This document shows positions 55,327 to 64,000 of a stretch of DNA of 64,000 nucleotides, in pieces. A program made the translations under genes and the position numbers. Each line of letters opens with the position of its first letter. The first letter of the stretch is position 1. The DNA lies in the NCBI RefSeq assembly GCF_000092065.1, contig NC_009368.1, positions 558,001 to 622,000 of the forward strand, given 5' to 3'. The stretch is from Ostreococcus lucimarinus CCE9901 (Eukaryota > Chlorophyta > Mamiellophyceae > Mamiellales > Bathycoccaceae). The notes below the pieces were generated by a model, which saw only the letters and a list, made by a program, of their open reading frames with translations, was not told the origin of the DNA and made no database searches.

Positions 55327-55462
55327 CGCGATCCGCGCGTCGCCGCCGACGCCCGTCGCGCTCTGCGGCGGACGCCCGCGACGTCAACGGTCGGAAATCT
55401 TTGACGTTTCGCGTCCGTCTCACTGTTTACCCATACGACGTCCCGAGTTTGTCGTCCCGACG

Positions 55463-57547
55463 ATGGATGGATGGATGCATCCCGCACGCGACGACGCGAT
55501 GCCGCGGTGTCGCGCGCGGTACGAGATCGTGGAGCACGGCGCGCGCGCGCCGCTGCGCGCGACGTGCGCGACGCTCGTCGAGGGCGCGCGAGCGCTGCCG
55601 GTGCGCGATGCGTGCGAACGCGACGAACGACGCGAATGAAATGAAATCGAAACGGCGCGACCGACGGCGACGGACGAGACGACGCGCGATGGCGCCACGG
55701 ACTGACCCAGCGCGCGACAAACGGAACAGGGCGCGCGCGCGGCGGTGCGAGAGTGCGCGAACGCGCGCGGCGTCGTGGACGCGGATGACTGCGCGCGCGC
55801 GCTCGGGACGACGGCGACGGCGGCGAGACGCGCGTTCGACGCGACGCGCGCGACGAGCGAACGCGCGAGCGATGATCTGGACGACGACGCGAGCGCGCGA
55901 AGCGAACGGGGCGCGACGGACAGGGAGACGTGCGAGGCGAGACGGTTGATGCTGTATCTGGCGGCGGCGTGCTACGCGACGGCGCGGGGCGGAGGCGCGA
56001 CGGCGCTGCGGGACGAGGCGCGGCGGTGCGCGGACGAAGACGCGAGCGAGGGAAACGAATGGGTCGGGCGCGAGGTCTCGGCGAGGAGCTCGCCGTCGAG
56101 GAGTCCGTCGAAGCGGGCGATGCTGCGGCGCGCGAACGGCGCGGGGTCGCCGGCGAGAGGGGACCGGTTCGTCGTCGACGACGAGGACCGGGAAGACGCG
56201 GCGTTCGGGAGCTTCGTTTTGCTGAATTGGGACGCGTTCGCGGACGCGTGTCGATCGGACCGCGGCGAGGGCGAGGGCGAGCGCGGTTCGGCGACGACGC
56301 TGACGCGGGAGGAGGTCGCGTGTTTGGACTACGTATTCGAGACGCGGGACGAAAACGGCGAGCGGAGTTCGCTCGCGGATTGCGCGATGGCGAGCGGCGA
56401 GGACGCGATCGAGAGCGCGCACTTGCGCGAGTGGGTGGCGAGAAACATGTCCGCGGACGCCACCTCGATGGCGTCGGCGAGCGCGAAGGCGAGCGGATCC
56501 GCGGTGGCGGCCGTCGCCGAGATGGCGGCGAACGTTTCGGAGAGCGACGTCGCGCGACCGGGGTCGAAAACCACCGTCACCGTCGACGGCGCGTACAAAA
56601 CCACCGTCGTTAGGCGACAAGGGTGCGATGTCACGCGCACGGCGTCGGGAAACGCCGCGGGATGTCGAACATCGCCGCGCGATCTCGCGACGTTTGGTTC
56701 GCCGCGGTACGTCTCCGGCGGCACGCCGTGCGCCAAAATCACCGATTGCGCGGAGTCGATCATTTATTTGCTCGAACCTTATCACTACGTCTCTATCGTT
56801 GGATGCGTGGATTGCGTGATCGTCGTCGGCGCCGTCGCGCGGTCGTTGCGCGTGGAGGGCTGCGAGCGCGTGACGCTCATGTGCGCCGCCAAACGCGTCA
56901 CCGTGCGTTCGTGTTTCGATTGCAACTTTCATCTCGGCGTTCTCACCCAGCCGTTGTTCGTGGGTGACAATCGAAAGTGCGTGCTGGCGCCCTACAACAC
57001 GTTTTACGAGCATCTCGGAGAGCACCTGATTGAGGCGCGTTTGCGACCCGAGGCGTGCACGGCGTGGGATCGACCCGTGGTGCTCGGCGTGGACGTCACG
57101 ATTCAAGACGGCTCGTCTTCCCCGAGCGCGCCAGACGTGGTGAGAATATCGAGTGGGATAACGCTCATGCCTCCGGACGCGTTCACGCTCTTCATCGTGC
57201 CGTTTCGCGAGTACGTCGCCGACGTCGTCGCCGACGCGCCGCCGACGCCCTCGAGCGTCGCGGCGACGACGCAGGCGAACCCGTTCGACGTCCCAGCGAA
57301 TTACGTCACCGCACTCGAGTCGAAGATGCAGCTCATCTGTGACGTCCGCGCGCGCGTGCGCGACTCCTCCCTCCCCGAGACAAAGCGCGGCGAACTCCAA
57401 GCCGCGATTCAGAGCCACTTCAAGGCGTGGCTGCAACAATCGGGAAAGTCGCGCGAGATCTTCGATTTATCCGCCATCGAGCGCGAGGAGATGCGCGCCG
57501 CGGGCGGTGAGATGCGCGCCGCGGGCGCCACCGCCGCCACCGCGTGA
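55463..57547 (+). CDS. TBCCD1: TBCC domain-containing protein 1 (TBCCD1), two exons
   Basis: Exon 1 is 55463-55600 (MDGWMHPARDDAMPRCRARY...) and exon 2 is 55730-57547, joined in phase 0; the intron (GTGCG...GAACAG, 129 nt) has CTGAC. The product is 651 aa. The C-terminal beta-helical C-CAP/TBCC domain contains AKITDCAESIIYLLEPYHYV, VGCVDCVIVVGAVARSLRVE, FVGDNRKCVLAPYNTFYEHL and FTLFIVPFREY, matching human TBCCD1 (SFIYLLSPL..., VTFAPFHTHYPMLEDHM, FYVFIIPFE). In human and Chlamydomonas cells it positions the centrosome, basal bodies and Golgi. The last residues repeat MRAAGGEMRAAGATAATA. Confidence 0.92.
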
Positions 57548-57607
57548 CCCGCCGCCGACGTGAACCCATTAACTACGATTTCTAGACTGTATTAACGAAA
57601 AAGCGAG

Positions 57608-58090
57608 CTACGCCAACGGATTCGCGTGAATCGTCACCCTCTCAATCTTCGCGTCCCTCACCGGCCGATCCCGTTCGTCCACCGCCAACCGTTCCAGCGC
57701 GTCCAGCGTCCCGTGCCCGTCGATCACCCGTCCGAATATCGTCACCTTCCCGTCCAGGTGCGGCAGCTTCGCGAAGCTCAAAAAAAACTGGCTCTGATTC
57801 GTGTTCGGCCCCGCGTTCGCCATCGCCAGCATCCCTCGACGCGAGAACCGCAGGTGCGCGCGTATCTCATCCTTAAACGCGCGTCCGTCGTATATCGACG
57901 TCCCGCCTCGTCCCGTGCCCGTGGGGTCGCCGCTCTGAATCATAAAGTTTTTCACGCATCGATGAAACGCGCACTGATCGTAGTACCCGCTCGCGCACAG
58001 CGCCAGAAAGTTCTCGCACGCCCTCGGGCAGTCCGCGACGTGAAGCTCGACCTTGACGTCGCCGCACGTCGTGTGCAGCGTCGCGGACAT
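57608..58090 (-). CDS. PPIL3: Cyclophilin PPIL3, peptidyl-prolyl isomerase
   Basis: 160 residues from MSATLHTTCGDVKVEL, the same length as human PPIL3 (161). The isomerase core is complete: FHRCVKNFMIQSGDPTGTGR (catalytic Arg and the FxxQ-type pocket), GMLAMANAGPNTNQSQFFLS and HLDGKVTIFGRVIDG. The usual Trp of cyclosporin binding is changed (KLPHLDGK), as in the PPIL3 group. PPIL3 occurs in spliceosomes. The frame is open upstream of this ATG but with Arg/Ala low complexity only. It converges on TBCCD1 (60 bp) and is divergent from the next gene (87 bp). Confidence 0.96.
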   Translation of the reverse strand: MSATLHTTCGDVKVELHVADCPRACENFLALCASGYYDQCAFHRCVKNFMIQSGDPTGTGRGGTSIYDGRAFKDEIRAHLRFSRRGMLAMANAGPNTNQSQFFLSFAKLPHLDGKVTIFGRVIDGHGTLDALERLAVDERDRPVRDAKIERVTIHANPLA

Positions 58091-58177
58091 GACGCGCGAG
58101 GCGCCCTGTGACGAACGACGCGCGCGGCCGACCGCCGCCTCAAAAGTCGACGCCGAGAGTCGCGCCGCGCGCGCGCG

Positions 58178-59584
58178 ATGCGCGCGCGGTCGACCGCGAT
58201 CGACAGCGCGGGCGATCTCGAGCGCGCGGGCGCGGTCGAACGCGCGCGCGAGGCGCGCGCGACGTCGCGGGCGCGCGATGAAGCGAAAGATGCGTCGAGT
58301 CGAGCGTCGAACGACGTCGACGCGCTTCGCGCGCTCGCGCGCGCGGCGTCCGCGGCGCGCGGCGCGGAGGCGGCGATGACGCGAGACCGGTGCGTCGACG
58401 CGCTGCGAGCGGCGAGCTCGAGGGAGGCGGACGACGAGGCGGACGCGTACTACGCCGCGCTGAGCCTGCACCGAGCGCTCGCGACGCGGGCGAATCGAGA
58501 CGACGACGAGGCGATGGCGCGATGCGTCGCGACGTGCGAGGAGGTGGTAGAGAGGTACGCGCGACGCCGCGGCGGGCGCGACGGCGCGATGCGGCGGGAG
58601 ACGGTGGCGCTGGCGGCGTTGACGGTGGCGCGCGCGAGAGGACCGGCGGCGGCGGCGGAGACGCTGAGGGGCGGCGACGAGCGCGCGAGCGTGCTCGGCG
58701 CCGCCGTCGCGCGGTGGTTAGCGCTGCGATTGGTGGACGTGGACGCGGAGAGGGAGCTCACGGTGGCGGATTTGACGCGATTGGCGGTTATTTTGTCAAA
58801 GGCGCGGGATTCGCGCGCGGCGACGGCGTTTTGCGAGTGCGGCGGCGTGTCGTCGTTGTGCGCGTTGATCGACGTCGAATCGTCCCCGCCGCTGAGCGCG
58901 GGGACGATATTTGATTGCGCCAAAGCCATCGCGGGTTTTTGCGCGGCGCTTTCGGATGGTTCGACGACGACGAGGTTCGACGTCGAAGGCGTGTCGCGCG
59001 AGTTGAGGGCGATTCTCTCGTCGGCTTCGGGTAAGATGGCCGATCCCCTTCCCGCGGTCGCCGCCACCGCGTGTCGCCAAGCGTTGGCGTCTTTGGAAAA
59101 GTACGCGGCGACCCGAGCGGGAGCGGTGTCCACGGTGGAGCGGCAGTCGTCGTACGGGGCGCTCGGCGATTGCGTCACCGCGGCGAAGGAGCTCGATTTC
59201 GCCGACGCCTCGCGCTCGGGTTCGCACGCCAGTCTACACCGCGCGCAAAAATACGACGGTTCGTTTGGATCGCAAATCGATCTCTCGCGCACGCGCTCGG
59301 AATCGCTCAACTCCTTGGATGCCTCGTTTAGTTCGCCGACGAAGCTCATCCCCGCGGCGTCCGTTCCCGAAGCCTCCGACACCGCCACCGCGCTCTTCAC
59401 CACCCCACCGCCGCTCGCGCGAAAACGATCCGACTCCGGCACATCACCTCTGCTCAAGTCCAAGTCCCCGGCGCGCGCGCGCTCGAAGAAGCGCGCCGTC
59501 GCGCTTCGCCGCTTCCTCTTCTTCGTCTTCGCCGTCGGCGTCGTCTTCGCCTTCGCCGACCGTCTCCGCGCCCATCGCGCGTGA
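58178..59584 (+). CDS. Hypothetical helical protein with C-terminal membrane anchor
   Basis: A 468-residue protein without a recognised family. Helical segments recur (YYAALSLHRALATRANRDDD, VGGVSSLCALIDVESSPP in part, FDCAKAIAGFCAALSDG, ATACRQALASLEKYAATRA), with an ARM-like look in the middle. A Ser-rich linker (SRTRSESLNSLDASFSSPTK) follows, then a C-terminal basic patch and TM segment (RFLFFVFAVGVVFAFADRLR), so it is probably tail-anchored. The first 65 residues are Arg/Ala-rich and a downstream start (MTRDRCVDAL) is possible. Confidence 0.6.
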   Translation: MRARSTAIDSAGDLERAGAVERAREARATSRARDEAKDASSRASNDVDALRALARAASAARGAEAAMTRDRCVDALRAASSREADDEADAYYAALSLHRALATRANRDDDEAMARCVATCEEVVERYARRRGGRDGAMRRETVALAALTVARARGPAAAAETLRGGDERASVLGAAVARWLALRLVDVDAERELTVADLTRLAVILSKARDSRAATAFCECGGVSSLCALIDVESSPPLSAGTIFDCAKAIAGFCAALSDGSTTTRFDVEGVSRELRAILSSASGKMADPLPAVAATACRQALASLEKYAATRAGAVSTVERQSSYGALGDCVTAAKELDFADASRSGSHASLHRAQKYDGSFGSQIDLSRTRSESLNSLDASFSSPTKLIPAASVPEASDTATALFTTPPPLARKRSDSGTSPLLKSKSPARARSKKRAVALRRFLFFVFAVGVVFAFADRLRAHRA

Positions 59585-59788
59585 TTTCCTCCGTTCGTCC
59601 GTCCATTCCGCCGTTCGTCGTCCGTTCGCTTCCCCGTTTCCTCGCCGCCGTCTGTTCCTTCGGGCGTCGACCGCGTCGATTCGCCGCCGAGTCGCGTCGC
59701 TCGAGTTAGTTAGTTAGTTGAAAAGATCCTCCAGCGACTAAACCCCAACACTTCGGCGCCACATCATCGCGCCGCGTCGACGCGCGCG

Positions 59789-60909
59789 ATGCGCTGCGCC
59801 GCCGCGCCGCGCGAGATGCGCGCGTGCGCGACCTCCTCGCGCGCGCGCGCGACGCGAGACCGCCGCGCGACGCCGCGAGCGGCGCGATCGCGCCGCCGCG
59901 CGGCACCCAGGAAAAGCGCTCGATCGGCGCTCGCGCGCGCCGCGGACGGCGCGCGCGACGACGAAACGACGCACGAGTGGTGCGCGGGAGATGCGTCGTC
60001 GACGGACGCGCGCGAAAGCGTCGACGCGCGCGACGCGGGCGCGGACTGACCTCGACGCGTCGAGCACTCGCGCGCAGCGTCGTCATCGAAAACCGAGCGG
60101 CGAGCCTAGACGGCGATAAGCGCACGCTCGTCGTCGCGATCGAGGATAAACAGACGGAATCGAACTTGCGTAAGAGCCCGGGGAGCGCGGTGTACGGAAA
60201 TGGGAACGGGAAGGTGTGGACGGAGATGTACGACGAGCCGGGGCAGTACGTCAGGGCGCGGTGCGGGTGCGGCGCGGAGACGCGCTTGCCGATAGCGCGA
60301 TCGCCGTATCACGTGCGGTACGACTCGGCGAGGTTAGACAGCGCGAAGGTTGAATTCTTGGTGGATTCGAGTCATCATCCGAACGCGCTGACGGGCGCGA
60401 AACCGGGCGACGTGTTTCACGTGAGCGAGCCGCGCGGCGTCGGCTTCTCCAACGTGTTGTTCGCGGAGCGATCGCTCGAGGCGGCGATGCGTAAAAACCA
60501 TCCATTGGTCCTTCTCGCGAACGGTACCGACGGTCTCGCGAGCGTGCGCTCGCTATTAGATTGGCAACCAGTGATGGCGTACGCGGACGCGCATCCTGTG
60601 ACGTTATTTTACCTGTGCGAGAGTCAAGAGAGCGCCGCGCTCTTGTCCATCCACGACGAGTGGCGGGAGGAGGGCTTCAAAATCATTCCGTGCTACGGCG
60701 CTTTGGACGACCAACTCTTCTTGATGGAGCAGTGTTTCCTCACCGGCGCCGTCGCGGCGGGTGGCAAGCCAACCATTCTCGGCGCCGACCCCGCGGCGTG
60801 TTCCGTCTTGCTCGCCGGCGCCGAGGGCGACGTCGCCGGGAGCATCTTGAAGCTCCTGAACGCCCGAGGTATCGCGCGCGACAACATCTTGACGAGTGAC
60901 TTTTTTTAA
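59789..60909 (+). CDS. FNR-like FAD/NAD(P)-binding oxidoreductase, plastid-targeted, two exons
   Basis: Exon 1 is 59789-59979 and exon 2 is 60078-60909, joined across a Cys codon (TG|C); the intron (GTGCG...GCGCAG, 98 nt) has CTGAC. The product is 340 aa. Exon 1 is a transit peptide of about 60 residues. The rest follows the two-domain ferredoxin-reductase fold: GQYVRARCGCGAETRLPIAR, GDVFHVSEPRGVGFSNVLFA, then the nucleotide-binding domain with HPLVLLANGTDGLASVRSLL, HPVTLFYLCESQESAAL and NILTSDFF. It resembles plant fruit protein pKIWI502 and related proteins of unknown electron partners. The classic RxYS FAD motif is not obvious. Confidence 0.78.
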
Positions 60910-61055
60910 TCCCTAAAGAAGCGTCCGCGCGCCGCGCCGTCGTCAGATTATTCGCGCGCGCCGCGCGTCGTCCGCGCCGTCGTCGCCGCAGCGCGCGACC
61001 GACGCACCGCACTTCCCCGCGCGCGTCGTCGCGCCGTCGTCGCTCGCGCGCGATC

Positions 61056-63464
61056 ATGGGAAAGAAGGAAGAGACCCCCGAGCAGCGCGCCGCGCGCAAG
61101 GCGAAAGGTGCGTCGCGCGTTTCGTCGCGTTTCTTCGAGGCGGCGGCTGCGCTGGTCTCGAAAGATCGCCGCGCTCGCGCCGCGTGCGCGCGCGCGGCGC
61201 GCTCGTGCGCGCGCGAAACCGAACGAAGCGATCGCGATGAAGGACTGACGGACGTTCGCGACGCGCGTCGCGACGGTGTGCGCGCAGAGAAGGGCGAGAA
61301 GAAGTCTGACAAGGGCGAAAAGAAGGAAAAGAAGGAAAAGAAGGAGAAAAGGGACGACAAGGGCAGGAGAGGGAATGAAAAGACCGCGCCGAGAGCGCCG
61401 CCGAAGATGCGAGCGCCGCCGCCGCCGACGAACGATCGGGACGATTACTTGGCGGGGATGGATTTGCCGTCGAGCGATAGCGATAGCGGAAGCGAAAAGG
61501 AGGTCGCACGCGAGGAGAAGGTGACCGCGCTTCCGTCGGGACCGACGGATAAACAAATCAAGCGACAGAGACAGAAAGAGATTGAAGCGGCGCGTAAAGA
61601 GGCGCAGGCTAAAGCGGAGGCGATGATGGAGGATGATGACGCGTTCAACGTGCGAATTCCGAACATGTCGGACGAAATGATGGCGGCGATGGCGAATAGT
61701 AGGGATATTAAGATCGACGGGTTCTCCGTGAGCGCCCGAGGGAAGCCTTTGTTGACCAACACCTCGTTGACGATCGCACACGGGCGGAGATACGGTTTGG
61801 TGGGTCCTAACGGTACCGGTAAAACCACCGTGATGAAATTGCTCGCGAGGCGCAAAATTCCCGTCCCAGAGCACATCGACATTTTGCTCGTCGAACAAGA
61901 AGTTGTCGGTGATGATCGCTCGGCGTTGCAATCTGTCGTCGCGGCCGACGTCGAGTTGCAAGATTTACGCAAGAAGAAGGTTGAGCTCGAAGACTTGATG
62001 GAGAAGCTCGCCATCGGCGACTCGAGCGTGACGGAGCCCGTGTTCAAAAACGAAGAGACGGGCGAAGAGAACGATTTGAACGCTGAGCTCAACAAAACGT
62101 ACGAACGATTGAATGAGAAGGGAGACGCCACCGCAGAAGCGCGCGCGTCGAAGATTCTTCACGGTTTGGGTTTTACGGTGCCGAAGAAGGATGGTTCGCA
62201 AGGGCCGGATCGTTTCTCCATGCACAACACTACGAAAAGCTTTTCTGGTGGTTGGCGTATGCGCATCTCCCTCGCCCGCGCGCTGTTCATCGAGCCCACG
62301 TGTTTGTTGCTCGATGAGCCGACCAACCACTTGGATTTACGAGCTGTTATTTGGCTTGAAGAGTATTTGATGCGCTGGAAGAAGACGCTCGTCGTCGTAT
62401 CGCACGATCGCGACTTCTTGTCCTCCGTCACGACGGATATCGTGCACTTGCACGACCACAAGCTCGACCAATACAAGGGCTCATTCGATCAATTCGAAGA
62501 GATGTACGAGATTCGTCGTCGCGAGGCTAATAAGGCTTTCGAAAAGTACGAAAAGGAGATGAAGGCGGCGAAGAAGGCGTCGAGCAAATCGAAGCAGCAA
62601 GATGTCAAGGACAAGGCGAAGAAGGCCCAAGAGCGCAAACAAGGGAATAAAAAGAATAAGGGTATGATGATGGACGACGACGACGACGCGCCGTCACAAT
62701 TACCTGAGAAATGGGCCGATTACCAAGTCAAATTTAGCTTCCCGACGCCGACTGAGTTGCCTCCGCCACTCATTGGCCTGAACGAGTGTTCGTTCGAGTA
62801 TCCCGGACTCAAAGGCTTTTCGTTGGACAAAATCGACCTTGGTATCGATATGGGTACGCGAGTGGCTATCATTGGCCCGAATGGTGCGGGTAAGTCTACG
62901 CTGATGAATCTCTTAGCCGGCGACTTGGAACCAACGAGCGGGGAATCGCGCCGTTCGCACGCGCTGAGAATCGGTCGCTACTCTCAGCACTTCGTCGACG
63001 TCTTAGCCATGGACGAAAATCCAGTGGAGTACTTGAGACGCAAGTACCTGAAAGAGAACGGCTCTTCGTACAAGCCCGAAGAAATCCGCGCCAAGCTCGG
63101 TCGATTCGGCTTGCCCGGGCACAACCACTTGACACCGATCGTGAAACTTTCCGGTGGTCAAAAAGCTCGCGTCGTTTTCACAGCCATCGGTCTATCCAAC
63201 CCTCACATCTTGCTTCTGGATGAGCCGACGAACCACTTGGACATGCAGTCGATCGATGCCCTCGCGGATGCCTTGGAAGAATTCGAAGGCGGCGTCGTCA
63301 TGATTACGCACGACGCGCACATTTGCGAACAAGTGCTCGACGACGAGAAGAGCGAGATTTGGGTCGTCGACGAAGGTCGTGTCGATAAATTCAACGGCGA
63401 TTTCGCGGAGTACCGCAAACAATTAGTCGCTGAAATCGCCGCCGAGCTCGACGACGAAAATTAA
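61056..63464 (+). CDS. ABCF: ABCF ATPase (GCN20/ABCF4-type), two exons
   Basis: Two ABC cassettes without membrane segments. Cassette 1 has GLVGPNGTGKTT (Walker A), KSFSGGWRMRISLARALF (signature) and CLLLDEPTNHLDL. Cassette 2 has AIIGPNGAGKSTLMNLL, VKLSGGQKARVVF and ILLLDEPTNHLDM. A charged N-terminal arm and linker complete it. ABCF proteins act on ribosomes in translation control. I propose an intron at 61108-61287 (GTGCG...GCGCAG with CTGAC), 180 nt: a multiple of three with no stop, so the raw ORF includes 60 spurious residues (low-complexity RARAACARAARSCARE). Spliced, it reads RKAKEKGEKKSDKGEKK and totals 742 aa. Confidence 0.93.
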   Translation: MGKKEETPEQRAARKAKGASRVSSRFFEAAAALVSKDRRARAACARAARSCARETERSDRDEGLTDVRDARRDGVRAEKGEKKSDKGEKKEKKEKKEKRDDKGRRGNEKTAPRAPPKMRAPPPPTNDRDDYLAGMDLPSSDSDSGSEKEVAREEKVTALPSGPTDKQIKRQRQKEIEAARKEAQAKAEAMMEDDDAFNVRIPNMSDEMMAAMANSRDIKIDGFSVSARGKPLLTNTSLTIAHGRRYGLVGPNGTGKTTVMKLLARRKIPVPEHIDILLVEQEVVGDDRSALQSVVAADVELQDLRKKKVELEDLMEKLAIGDSSVTEPVFKNEETGEENDLNAELNKTYERLNEKGDATAEARASKILHGLGFTVPKKDGSQGPDRFSMHNTTKSFSGGWRMRISLARALFIEPTCLLLDEPTNHLDLRAVIWLEEYLMRWKKTLVVVSHDRDFLSSVTTDIVHLHDHKLDQYKGSFDQFEEMYEIRRREANKAFEKYEKEMKAAKKASSKSKQQDVKDKAKKAQERKQGNKKNKGMMMDDDDDAPSQLPEKWADYQVKFSFPTPTELPPPLIGLNECSFEYPGLKGFSLDKIDLGIDMGTRVAIIGPNGAGKSTLMNLLAGDLEPTSGESRRSHALRIGRYSQHFVDVLAMDENPVEYLRRKYLKENGSSYKPEEIRAKLGRFGLPGHNHLTPIVKLSGGQKARVVFTAIGLSNPHILLLDEPTNHLDMQSIDALADALEEFEGGVVMITHDAHICEQVLDDEKSEIWVVDEGRVDKFNGDFAEYRKQLVAEIAAELDDEN

Positions 63465-63556
63465 CACCACGAGTTGCTTTTGTTATGAGATGGTGACCCC
63501 ACCTGAAATACACTAAGTCTTGCTACTGCTAATCATCAATCGCTCGACATCGAGTC

Positions 63557-64000
63557 CTAAAGCGTTCGCAATAAATACTCCACCGCCTCTTCCTTCGTGC
63601 TTCCCGTGGATAACAAAAAGTCCACCATCTTTTTCGCGTTTTCGTTGGCGTCCAACCCGAGCAAGCTCGGCCGCTTCGTCACGTCATCCACAAACATCTC
63701 CGCCGTCCGCTCGAACGTCGCCTCCATGTACTCAAACAACGGTCTCAATCGTTTCTCCACGTCGTACGCCAACACCGCGGGATTACGTATGACTAAAAAT
63801 CCAACCGCGTCCTCCTTCACGCCGCTCGCCTTCAGAAACTCCACCACCTCTCGCATCTCTTCCGCGCCGAATTTCATCGCTTTCGGGTCTTGGCCTCGTC
63901 GCACCGCCTCGCGCTCGAACGCTGTGGACGCTCGGGACATGACTTGCAGCGCCTGCGCCCTGGGGACGCCGATGGACTCGAGGTATTCGTACTCGCCAAT
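63557..64000 (-). CDS. mTERF-domain protein, C-terminal part (5' end outside window)
   Basis: The frame is open to the right edge, so only the last 147 residues are present. They show mTERF motifs: VEFLKASGVKEDAVGFLVIR with NPAVLAYDVEKRLRPLFEYM, and RPSLLGLDANENAKKMVDFL with LSTGSTKEEAVEYLL. Each is a helix-turn-helix unit with the typical P-x-L-x position. mTERF proteins bind organelle DNA or RNA and regulate organelle transcription, ribosome assembly or splicing. An N-terminal transit peptide would lie outside the window. Confidence 0.88.
   Translation of the reverse strand: MGEYEYLESIGVPRAQALQVMSRASTAFEREAVRRGQDPKAMKFGAEEMREVVEFLKASGVKEDAVGFLVIRNPAVLAYDVEKRLRPLFEYMEATFERTAEMFVDDVTKRPSLLGLDANENAKKMVDFLLSTGSTKEEAVEYLLRTL

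Overview
The window looks like nuclear chromosomal DNA of a picoeukaryotic green alga of the Mamiellophyceae, most like Ostreococcus. This rests on high GC, about 37 mostly eukaryote-specific genes in 64 kb with very short spacers, few and short introns, intron-containing tRNAs, and nuclear genes for plastid proteins (L6, S17, TerC, a DWARF27-like isomerase). The species is inferred from style and gene content and was not checked by alignment.

Layout. 1-9 kb: DNAJC8-like cochaperone (cut by the window edge), PP4R3/SMEK, tRNA-Leu(UAG), a three-exon gene for a 74-aa protein, DDRGK1, a D27-like protein, a Myb factor, then a gene-poor gap with inverted repeats. 9-14 kb: DPM3, an ankyrin protein, SSNA1/DIP13, plastid L6, CPW-repeat gene A, tRNA-Tyr. 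14-19 kb: CBS-domain protein, RPAP2/RTR1, EB1, prolyl 4-hydroxylase. 19-29 kb: ankyrin protein with a PEP tract, a flavin monooxygenase-ankyrin fusion, a two-TM coiled-coil protein, tRNA-Thr, CPW-repeat gene B. 29-43.6 kb: NDUFA3-like, RPP2, VPS9, TerC, a SpoU rRNA methyltransferase, KHx3-WW, TAF1B, an acylated-type protein, TTM, plastid S17. 43.7-64 kb: exportin-4, a Cys-rich membrane protein, an unknown helical protein, a TAT-like-signal methyltransferase, a SET methyltransferase, a 1000-aa coiled coil, TBCCD1, PPIL3, an unknown tail-anchored protein, an FNR-like oxidoreductase, ABCF, and an mTERF cut by the right edge.

Most genes are housekeeping and unrelated in pathway, as is usual for a compact eukaryotic genome. 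Themes are translation and ribosomes (RPP2, L6c, S17c, ABCF, MRM1, tRNAs), transcription (TAF1B, RPAP2, Myb), microtubule or centrosome-type proteins (EB1, TBCCD1, SSNA1), and five ankyrin or ankyrin-like genes between 9.6 and 29.2 kb. Splice junctions were placed by eye. Nearly all accepted introns are GT-AG with a CTGAC branch-point-like motif upstream of the acceptor, and this consistency was used to choose junctions. The most unusual items are the monooxygenase-zinc finger-ankyrin fusion, the duplicated CPW-repeat genes with a shared 5' flank and GAGAC satellite, an apparent one-base frameshift at the end of RPP2, and two introns of 3n length without stops that hide inside long ORFs.
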